A stretch of 64,000 nt of DNA from Klebsiella terrigena (GTDB taxonomy: Bacteria; Pseudomonadota; Gammaproteobacteria; Enterobacterales; Enterobacteriaceae), in the NCBI RefSeq assembly GCF_006539725.1, contig NZ_BJNO01000002.1, positions 248,001 through 312,000 of the forward strand. Reading direction: 5' to 3'. Position 1 is the first letter of the stretch; each line of letters opens with the position of its first letter. A program made the translations under genes and the position numbers. The notes under the pieces were generated by a model. The model was given only the letters and a program-made list of their open reading frames with translations. It searched no databases and had not been told where the DNA came from. This document shows positions 57,298 to 64,000 of this stretch, in pieces.

Positions 57298-59082
57298 TCA
57301 GTCGGTCTTTAGCATCCCGAAGCTGACGATCCGCGAGCGGCCGAGCTCTTTTGCCCGGTACAGCGCGGCATCGGCGGCGCGCAGCAGGCTGTCGCTTTGC
57401 GTATGCTGCGGGAAGCTGGCAATCCCGATAGAGACATCGATCTGACCCATTTCGCTCAGGCCGTAGCGCAGCGTCATGTTGCGAACGTTGTTGTAGATAT
57501 CCTCGGCGCAGGCCAGGGCGGACTCTTCGTTGGTCCCGGCGAGCAGGACTAAAAACTCTTCCCCGCCGTAGCGGAAAGCCATGCCGATATCACGCACCGC
57601 GCGCTGAACGATGGTCGCCACGTTTTTAATCACCAGATCGCCCGCCTCGTGACCGTACCTGTCGTTGATCGCCTTGAAGTGATCAATATCGATCATCAGG
57701 CAGCTCAGCGGCGTGCCGTTGCGCGCCGCCAGGTTCATCTGGGTATGCAGGGCGTCTTCAAGGTGATGGCGATTGCGCAGCCCGGTTAGCGAGTCGAAAA
57801 GCGCCTTTTCCAGCAGCGCGCTGCGCAGGCGCTGGTTCGCCAGCGCCAGGCCCAGCGCTTCGGCCATCAGCTCAAGGTAGGCGCGCGAAGGGGCGGTGGC
57901 CGGCGTGACGTTTCTGAAGGAGAGCAGGCCGATGGCTTCTCCCTGGGCAATCAGCGGGACGCAAAGCGACCACTGGGCGCTTGACTCCGGCAGATGGTAG
58001 CAGGCGATATCCGGCTCGCCGTTGACCGGAGGATGGCTCAGCCCGCGACGCACGGCCCAGCAGTCATCGGGATGAAAGAGCTCGGGCTCATCCGGCGGCG
58101 AGAGCCAGCTGGCGACGCAGCGCATCTGCCAGGGATCGAGGTCGAGAATATAGAGCCGCCCGGGGATCTCCGGCGCGATGTTGGGCGCGAAAAGCTCGGC
58201 CACTTTAATCACATCCTCGAAAGACTCGCATCCCTGCAGGCGCTGGGTCATCCGCGCCAGCAGCTCGCGGATCGCCCAGTCAGCGTCGCGCTCCTGTTCC
58301 AGACGCTGGCGCGCCAGGCCGTTCTCGCGGAAAATGCGGATCGCCTGCGCCATATCGCCAATCTCATCAATCTGGGTGAAGTTAGGCGCCTCGACGGCGT
58401 AATCCTGCGAGGCGAGCCTTTGCACGACATCGCTCAGGCGTACAACCGGGTACAGCACCCGGCGCTGCAGAATAAAACCTAGCACAAACAGGAACATCAG
58501 TGCCGTCAGCCCGACCATCAGCTCGGAGAGGCTGCGCCAGGTGTGGGACTTCTCGGTGGCCTGCACAATAGCGCCGCTGGCCCGGCCATCCAGCAGCAGG
58601 CGGAAGTGGTCGATCTGCGTCTGAATCCGTTCGAGCTCGCGCTCATAGGCCTTGCCGTAGAGCAGGTCGATAGCCTCTCTCTCTTCGCCGCGGGCAACGC
58701 TAGCCAGCGCCGCCTGCTGTTCGTCCTGCAGCTCGTCGGCAATGCGTAAACCCTCGCGCAGCAGCGCCAGCTCCTGGGGCGTCGCGCCGCTATCTTTAAG
58801 CTTTCCTAGCCGGTGCTCGATAGCGATCGTCGCCTGAGCCTGCTGGCGATACTCCTCTAAAACGTCAGGATTTTTATTGATGACATAGGTCCGCGCGAGG
58901 TCTGAAAGCTCCCAGGTGTCGGTTTCGACTTCTTCGGTAAGCTGGTCGAAAATCTGGCGCTGCTGTACCGCCTGGCGTTCGGCAGTATCCGCGTTTGAGG
59001 CCATCAGCATCGCAATGCCTGAGGCGAGGGTCAGGGCGACGGTTATACCGTAGGCCCAGTTGGTCATGGTGGCGATTCTCAC
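57298..59082 (-). CDS. Membrane diguanylate cyclase (HAMP-GAF-GGDEF)
   Basis: Protein of 594 residues. Helix at about 7-27, a periplasmic four-helix sensor (about 30-190), helix at about 190-215, HAMP (RRVLYPVVRLSDVVQRLASQ), a coiled coil, a GAF domain (about 290-420) and GGDEF. The active-site loop is RYGGEEF with GGEEF at 506-510, so it should make c-di-GMP. The inhibitory I-site is changed: RDIG stands where RxxD is expected. It lies 80 bases after the HD-GYP gene in the same direction and may share its transcript. Confidence 0.88.
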   Translation of the reverse strand: MRIATMTNWAYGITVALTLASGIAMLMASNADTAERQAVQQRQIFDQLTEEVETDTWELSDLARTYVINKNPDVLEEYRQQAQATIAIEHRLGKLKDSGATPQELALLREGLRIADELQDEQQAALASVARGEEREAIDLLYGKAYERELERIQTQIDHFRLLLDGRASGAIVQATEKSHTWRSLSELMVGLTALMFLFVLGFILQRRVLYPVVRLSDVVQRLASQDYAVEAPNFTQIDEIGDMAQAIRIFRENGLARQRLEQERDADWAIRELLARMTQRLQGCESFEDVIKVAELFAPNIAPEIPGRLYILDLDPWQMRCVASWLSPPDEPELFHPDDCWAVRRGLSHPPVNGEPDIACYHLPESSAQWSLCVPLIAQGEAIGLLSFRNVTPATAPSRAYLELMAEALGLALANQRLRSALLEKALFDSLTGLRNRHHLEDALHTQMNLAARNGTPLSCLMIDIDHFKAINDRYGHEAGDLVIKNVATIVQRAVRDIGMAFRYGGEEFLVLLAGTNEESALACAEDIYNNVRNMTLRYGLSEMGQIDVSIGIASFPQHTQSDSLLRAADAALYRAKELGRSRIVSFGMLKTD

Positions 59083-59165
59083 CGGTAATTTCCTTGCGTG
59101 CAGATGAATTTATAACGTTATTTTTTTATTATAGAACCCCGTCCTGTCCGCAGGCTGCCGGCAGG

Positions 59166-60365
59166 TTACGGCGGTGACCGATCGCGTTTTTTACCGATGA
59201 TGTCGCGATGAAGCGTGTCGGCATGCTGGCATAAAACGGCAAAAACATTCGCGTCCAGCGCGCCATTTATAACATCGTTTTCAATCAGCCGTAATGCCTG
59301 CTGATAGCCCATTGCCTGACGATAGGGGCGATTTTCGGTCAGCGCGGTAAAAATATCGGCGATGGCGATGATTCTGTCCGGCAGATGCAGATAATCCGCG
59401 TTCAGATGCAGCGGATAGCCGCTGCCATCGAGCTTTTCATGATGGTTGGCGGCCCAGTTAATAATCTCGCCGAGCTCGCTAAAGGCGCTGAGGAGTTCGC
59501 CGGTCATATAGCTATGTTCGCGCACCTGCAGCAGCTCCTCGGGGGCGAGCTCCCCCTGTTTTTCCAGAATATCCAGCGGGATAAATATTTTGCCAATATC
59601 GTGCAGGTAGCCGGCAGCCTCGATTTTCTTACACTCCTCGGGCGGCAGATCCATATAGCGCGCCAGCTGCCAGGAGATTTCCCCGACCATAATGCTGTGG
59701 CTGGCGGTGAAGCTGCTGTAGGTATCGACGATTTTGGCGATCAGCAGGCAGATATCCTTCAGGCCGTCGATATCGATGTACAGATCGTTAATCGGGCCGA
59801 TGATCTCCAGCATCCGCTGAATATGGCCGGGATTAAGATGCAGCCAGAAGTGCTCCTTTTTCGCCAGCTGACACAGGGTCTGGCACAGCTGCGGATCCAG
59901 CTCCTGATGCAGGGCGCGGAATTTATCAATAATAATATCAGTCTGATACTCGGCGTTGGCTTCGCTGGCGGAGAGCAGGCGTTCGAAGGCGTCGGCAAAA
60001 CAGACGATATGCTCGTCGAGGCTACCTTTGTAGTCCGCGCTGAGGTGGTGGTGGCGAATAATGGGCAGAATGGGCGCGAGGGTGGTCAGGCCGCTGAGCA
60101 TTTCCGCCCCCCGATGCTGGTGAGGATCGTTCAGGTTATCTATCGCATTGAGCGAGGTAATCATCCGCTTGTCGCCCAGCACGCCGATGTCGTGCAGCAG
60201 CGCGGCGCAAAAGATGGTCTGCTGCTGCTGACGCGGCAGCTGCAGCGCCAGCGAGAGCTCAAGGGCGATCAGCGCCGTGCGCTGCATATGCAGGTGGAGT
60301 TCGGGATTGATTGTCTGTATGACGCGAGTGGTAAGCATCAATGCTGATTTTAAGGCGAGACGCAT
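59166..60365 (-). CDS. HD-GYP-domain protein, probable c-di-GMP phosphodiesterase
   Basis: Protein of 399 residues with two HD-type halves. The first (about 35-190) has LLHDIGVLGDKRM and IIRHHHLS; the second (about 215-385) has AAGYLHDIGKIFIPLDIL, then HHEKLDGSGYPLHLN, the full HD-GYP signature, and RIIAIADIFTALTENRPYR. No signal peptide or receiver domain. GAGGGA before 60365 fixes the start (MRLALKSALMLTTRV). Predicted to hydrolyse c-di-GMP (or a related dinucleotide), opposing the cyclase encoded just downstream. Confidence 0.85.
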   Translation of the reverse strand: MRLALKSALMLTTRVIQTINPELHLHMQRTALIALELSLALQLPRQQQQTIFCAALLHDIGVLGDKRMITSLNAIDNLNDPHQHRGAEMLSGLTTLAPILPIIRHHHLSADYKGSLDEHIVCFADAFERLLSASEANAEYQTDIIIDKFRALHQELDPQLCQTLCQLAKKEHFWLHLNPGHIQRMLEIIGPINDLYIDIDGLKDICLLIAKIVDTYSSFTASHSIMVGEISWQLARYMDLPPEECKKIEAAGYLHDIGKIFIPLDILEKQGELAPEELLQVREHSYMTGELLSAFSELGEIINWAANHHEKLDGSGYPLHLNADYLHLPDRIIAIADIFTALTENRPYRQAMGYQQALRLIENDVINGALDANVFAVLCQHADTLHRDIIGKKRDRSPP

Positions 60366-60676
60366 CGTTATTCCCTCTTCGCGATATCCACATAAAATAG
60401 GTCGATCATGTCCGTTACGGTATTGATAATTTAATGGCAAGGCGTCTGAAGCGGGACGACGAAAAATAATAAACGGTGAGCCCGGCGGCGGTTTCACCGT
60501 CTGACGCGCCCGTCCTGGGAGCATCGCTGCACCAAATTTGCGCGAAAAATGAATGAAAAAGCCTTTGTTGCCCGATAGTTAACCATTTTGCCCGTAAAAA
60601 GAAAATAAATAGTGGCAAGCCGTTTGCATTAACTCTCCGCCAGTTTGATAAATGTCTATTTTGGGGAAGAGTGAAT
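60366..60676. other. Control region between the HD-GYP gene and ansB
   Basis: 311 bases with the two divergent promoters. TTGATAAATGTCTA at 60644 is at best half an FNR site (TTGAT-N4-ATCAA); E. coli ansB is controlled by FNR and CRP. No other signal recognised. Confidence 0.35.
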
Positions 60677-61720
60677 ATGAATTTTAGAGCATTACTTGCG
60701 ATTGCGTTACTGACGATGAGCTCCCTGGCTGCCAGCGAAACGCGCCTGCCGCATATCGTGATCCTCGCCACCGGCGGAACCATTGCCGGGTCGGCGGCCA
60801 GCAATACCCAAACCACCGGCTATAAGGCCGGCGCGATTGGCGTCCAGACCCTGATCAACGCGGTGCCCGAAATGAGCAAGGTGGCGCGGGTGGACGGCGA
60901 GCAGGTGGCGAATATCGGCAGCGAAAATATGACCAGCGATATTATTCTCAAACTCTCTAAGCGGGTGAATGAGCTGCTGGCCAGGGATGACGTTGACGGG
61001 GTGGTGATCACCCACGGTACCGATACGCTGGATGAGACGCCTTACTTCCTCAACCTGACGGTGAAAAGCAATAAGCCGGTGGTGCTGACGGCGGCGATGC
61101 GGCCGGCAACGGCGATAAGCGCCGATGGCCCGATGAACCTGCTGGAGGCGGTAACCGTCGCCGCCGATCCCGAGGCGAAGGGGCGGGGCGTGATGGTGGT
61201 GCTGAACGACCGCATCGGCGCCGCACGCTTTGTGACCAAAACCAACGCTAACAGCCTCGATACCTTCAAGGCGCCGGAAGAGGGCTACCTGGGCGTTATC
61301 GTCGGCGGCAAGCCGCAGTTTGAAACGCGCGTCGATAAGATTCATACCCTGCGCTCGGTCTTTGACGTTCGTCAGCTGAATACGCTGCCGAAGGTGGTGA
61401 TTATCTACGGCTATCAGGACGACCCGGAATATATGTACGATGCGGCGATTGCCCATCACGTTGACGGCATCGTCTACGCCGGAACCGGCGCCGGTTCGGT
61501 ATCCGTGCGCAGCGCCGCTGGGATCGAAAAAGCGCAAAAAGCCGGTATCGTGGTGGTACGCGCCTCCCGCACCGGCAGCGGCGTGGTCCCGGCCGACGAT
61601 AGCCAGCCTGGGCTGGTGGCCGACTCGCTGAACCCGGCAAAAGCGCGCATCCTGCTGATGACCGCCCTGACGCAAACGCGTAACCCGGAAGTGATTCAGA
61701 ACTACTTCCATACTTACTGA
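60677..61720 (+). CDS. ansB: Periplasmic L-asparaginase II
   Basis: L-asparaginase of 347 residues converting asparagine to aspartate and ammonia in the periplasm. The signal peptide is [20 protein letters not shown]. The first catalytic Thr is in [12 protein letters not shown] and the second in [16 protein letters not shown]; the substrate-binding Ser/Glu lie in [19 protein letters not shown] precedes the ATG at 60677; a GTG at 60671 is also in frame. It is of the high-affinity type II form. Confidence 0.94.
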   Translation: MNFRALLAIALLTMSSLAASETRLPHIVILATGGTIAGSAASNTQTTGYKAGAIGVQTLINAVPEMSKVARVDGEQVANIGSENMTSDIILKLSKRVNELLARDDVDGVVITHGTDTLDETPYFLNLTVKSNKPVVLTAAMRPATAISADGPMNLLEAVTVAADPEAKGRGVMVVLNDRIGAARFVTKTNANSLDTFKAPEEGYLGVIVGGKPQFETRVDKIHTLRSVFDVRQLNTLPKVVIIYGYQDDPEYMYDAAIAHHVDGIVYAGTGAGSVSVRSAAGIEKAQKAGIVVVRASRTGSGVVPADDSQPGLVADSLNPAKARILLMTALTQTRNPEVIQNYFHTY

Positions 61721-61745
61721 TTCTCCTGCGAGCGCAAGGTGTACA

Positions 61746-62513
61746 CTATTTCATCACGCACATCGGGCGCCGTGAGATAGGGTCGGGGTGGATTTCAGCC
61801 TCCAGCTGGAAAACGCTGCGCAGCAGCGCGGGCCTCAGCACCTGCTCCGGCAGGCCCTGGGCCCGCACTTTCCCGCTTTCCAGCACCACCAGGTGGTCGC
61901 AGTAGCGGCTGGCCTGATTAAGATCGTGAAGGACGGTCACCACCGTCTTTCCGCACATCTGCAGCTCGCGCATCAGCTTCATCAGCTCCACCTGATGATT
62001 GATATCCAGCCAGGTTGTCGGCTCATCAAGCAGTACCAGTGGCGTCTGCTGGGTAAGGATCAGCGCCACAAACGCCCGCTGCCTCTGCCCCCCGGACAGC
62101 TCGCTCAGCGCCTGCCCGGCGAGCGGCGTCATGCCGGTACGCTCGAGCGCTTCGTCAACTATCCGCCGATCGTCGGCATTGAGGCGTCCCCACAGCGGCA
62201 GCCACGGGCTGCGGCCGTAGCTCACCAGCTCGCGTACGCTAATCCCCTCCGGAACGTGGTGCTGCTGCGGCAGCAGCGCCAGATGCCGTGCCAGTTGGCG
62301 CGGGCTAAAGCTAGGCAGGGGCCGCTCACCGAGCCATATTTTGCCGGCGGTCGGCGCCAGCAGCCGCGAGAAGCACTTCAGCAGCGTCGATTTACCGCAG
62401 CCGTTTGGCCCGAGGAGGGCGCTGATCTGTCCGCCGGGCAGGGTCAGATCCAGCCGGTCGATAATGCGCTTTGCGCCATAGCCGGCGCTCAGGTTTTCGG
62501 TTCTTAGTTCCAT
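61746..62513 (-). CDS. fecE: Fe(III)-dicitrate ABC ATPase FecE
   Basis: ABC ATPase of 255 residues, close to E. coli FecE over its whole length (MELRTENLSAGYGAKRIIDR, ending SRRPMCVMK). Walker A is LLGPNGCGKST, the signature LSGGQRQRAFVALI, and Walker B LVLLDEPTTWLD. It powers import of iron from periplasmic ferric citrate. It starts one base after the fecD stop. Confidence 0.92.
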   Translation of the reverse strand: MELRTENLSAGYGAKRIIDRLDLTLPGGQISALLGPNGCGKSTLLKCFSRLLAPTAGKIWLGERPLPSFSPRQLARHLALLPQQHHVPEGISVRELVSYGRSPWLPLWGRLNADDRRIVDEALERTGMTPLAGQALSELSGGQRQRAFVALILTQQTPLVLLDEPTTWLDINHQVELMKLMRELQMCGKTVVTVLHDLNQASRYCDHLVVLESGKVRAQGLPEQVLRPALLRSVFQLEAEIHPDPISRRPMCVMK

Positions 62514-63467
62514 TCAACGTATCCTTACCAGCAGCCAGATGAACCATGGCGCGCCGATAACGGCGGTTAATACGCCCGCCGGCAGCTCCATTGGGGGATG
62601 AATCGTACGGGCCAGCAGGTCGGCCAACAGCAGCACCAGCCCGCCGGTCAGCGCCGAAACGGGCAGCAGGTAGCGATGGCTGCCGCCCGTTAAGCGGCGC
62701 ACGAGGTGCGGCACCACCAGGCTAATAAACGCGATTGGGCCGCAGACGGCGACGCTCACCGAAGCGAGTGCGACCGCCAGCAGCAGGCCGCCGCGCTGAA
62801 GCTGGCGGAGATTGACGCCGAGGGTCCCGGCCCGCTCATGACCGAGCGCCAGTAAGTCCAGGCCGCGGCTGAGCAGCAGGCTTAACGGCAGCAGGAGCGC
62901 CAGAACGGGTAGGGCGATAGCGACGAATGAACCGTCCCGCGCCCACAGGCTCCCCGTCAGCCACAGCAGCGCGTTGTTGATCTCCTGGGGCCGGGAGAGC
63001 AGCAGGTAGTCGGTAAGGCTGGCCCAGCAGGCCGACAGCGCCACGCCGGTGAGCGCCAGACGCATCGGGCGGGCAAATCCGGCCAGCGCAATCAGCGCCA
63101 GCATCGCCGCCATGCCGCCGCTAAACGCCACCAGCGGCAGCCACAGCACGGACAGCGAGGGGATAAAATAGAGCGTGGCGACCGACGCCAGGCTGGCGGC
63201 GTGGTTGATGCCAAGAATATCCGGCGAGGCCAGAGGGTTGCGCACCAGGCCCTGAATCAGCACCCCGGCGACCGCCAGCGCGGCGCCGACGATCTGCGCC
63301 AGCACCACCCGCGGCAGGCGATACTGCGTCAGCGCGTAGTGGTACTCGCTGGCGCCGTTCCAGCCCTCGAACAACGCCCGCCAGGGCAGCGGAACGGCCC
63401 CCATAAGCAGGGAGATAACGTTTAACGCCAGCAGCGCCAGCAGCAGGCAGGCGATGCGCATTTTCAT
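62514..63467 (-). CDS. fecD: Fe(III)-dicitrate permease FecD
   Basis: Inner-membrane permease of 317 residues, FecCD family, with about ten helices. YRLPRVVLAQIVGAALAVAG, GLVRNPLASPDILGINHAAS and TGVALSACWASLTDYLLLSR match FecD of E. coli. The start at 63467 overlaps the fecC stop by four bases (ATGA); the frame continues upstream but lies in fecC. Confidence 0.92.
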   Translation of the reverse strand: MKMRIACLLLALLALNVISLLMGAVPLPWRALFEGWNGASEYHYALTQYRLPRVVLAQIVGAALAVAGVLIQGLVRNPLASPDILGINHAASLASVATLYFIPSLSVLWLPLVAFSGGMAAMLALIALAGFARPMRLALTGVALSACWASLTDYLLLSRPQEINNALLWLTGSLWARDGSFVAIALPVLALLLPLSLLLSRGLDLLALGHERAGTLGVNLRQLQRGGLLLAVALASVSVAVCGPIAFISLVVPHLVRRLTGGSHRYLLPVSALTGGLVLLLADLLARTIHPPMELPAGVLTAVIGAPWFIWLLVRIR

Positions 63468-64000
63468 CCGCGCCTCCTGACCAGCCAGACAAAGCACGGC
63501 GCCCCAACCAGCGCCAGCACTGCGCCCGCCGGAAGCTCCGCGGGCCAGGCCAGGGCGCGGGCGAGAATATCCGCCAGCAGCATAAATACGCCCCCCAGCA
63601 GCACCGCCATCGGCAGCAGGACGCGGCAGTCCTGGCCCACCCATAGCCGCGCGAGGTGCGGTACAAGCAGGCCGATAAATGCCACCGGCCCCGCCACGCT
63701 GACGCAGGCGCCGGTCAGCAGCAGCACCGCCGCGTTGATTAGCAGCCGCAACCGGGAGATATTTACTCCCAGCGAGTGGGCGGTGCTATCGCCGACGTGG
63801 AGCAGGTTCAGGGCGTTCGCCAGCAGAAACACGCCGGGGATAATCAACGCCGCAAAGGGAAACAGCTGCCAGAACTCCGGCCAGCGAACGTGCGAAACGC
63901 CCCCGGCCAGCCAGTATAAAATGCCGTAGGCGCGATCTTCGGCGAGCAGCAGCGTGACGCGGGTCAGCGCCATGCACAGCGCTGACAGGGCGATCCCGGC
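63464..64000 (-). CDS. fecC: Fe(III)-dicitrate permease FecC (3' part only)
   Basis: C-terminal 178 residues of the FecC permease; the gene runs off the right edge. Reading from the edge gives AGIALSALCMALTRVTLLLA, then EDRAYGILYWLAGGVSHVRW and SVAGPVAFIGLLVPHLARLW, ending FVWLVRRRG as in E. coli. A Met at 63973 is internal, not the start. fecB, and fecA/fecIR if present, would lie beyond the window. Confidence 0.92.
   Translation of the reverse strand, partial: AGIALSALCMALTRVTLLLAEDRAYGILYWLAGGVSHVRWPEFWQLFPFAALIIPGVFLLANALNLLHVGDSTAHSLGVNISRLRLLINAAVLLLTGACVSVAGPVAFIGLLVPHLARLWVGQDCRVLLPMAVLLGGVFMLLADILARALAWPAELPAGAVLALVGAPCFVWLVRRRG

Overview
This window is chromosomal DNA from an enterobacterium, most likely of the Klebsiella/Raoultella group. 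Much of it follows, gene for gene, the 25-minute region of Escherichia coli: comR, bhsA, ldtC, mfd, lolCDE, nagK, cobB, potABCD, pepT, roxA, phoQP, purB, hflD, mnmA, nudJ, rluE, icd. Most of the sequence is GC-rich. The genus is inferred from protein similarity recalled from memory and from the accessory genes; species cannot be fixed from the sequence alone. I see no rRNA, no complete tRNA and no CRISPR array.

Layout. 1-2.9 kb: 5' end of an IutA-like siderophore receptor, the ComR repressor and the BhsA stress protein, followed by repeat-like intergenic DNA. 2.9-20.4 kb: conserved core (cell-wall transpeptidase LdtC, transcription-repair factor Mfd, lipoprotein exporter LolCDE, NagK, CobB, spermidine/putrescine importer PotABCD, PepT), with an acyl-CoA ligase and a small hypothetical gene in place of E. 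coli ycfZ-ymfA. 20.4-25.5 kb: an AT-richer insertion between pepT and roxA. It holds a four-gene PTS/aldolase operon with its own PRD regulator, bracketed by a truncated parA on one side and a truncated P4-type integrase next to a tRNA-Phe-like 3' end on the other. This looks like the remains of an SPI-7/PAPI-1-type integrative element whose sugar-use cargo survived. 25.5-39 kb: core again (roxA, phoQP, purB-hflD-mnmA-nudJ-rluE, icd), interrupted by an HxlR/MFS pair and a LysR/NTF2/SDR group.

39-64 kb: accessory DNA. Just after icd lies a decayed phage integrase in the position and orientation of e14 intE, then a MerR/SDR pair, nickel-cobalt efflux RcnA with RcnR and two clear RcnR operators, an IroN/FepA-like receptor behind a Fur box, an IraP-like anti-adaptor, a secreted HPVA-repeat miniprotein, an AraC-controlled FUSC/DUF1656/HlyD efflux set, the folate-independent methionine synthase pair mesX-mesD, YaiL, a cold-shock-domain protein, a PRISE-type reductase with its LysR neighbour, a diguanylate cyclase next to an HD-GYP protein, periplasmic asparaginase AnsB, and FecE-FecD-FecC running off the end.

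Themes: iron acquisition (two TonB receptors, Fec permease), metal and envelope stress (ComR/BhsA, RcnAR, PhoPQ, IraP), polyamine uptake, and two independent relics of integrated elements at pepT-roxA and icd.
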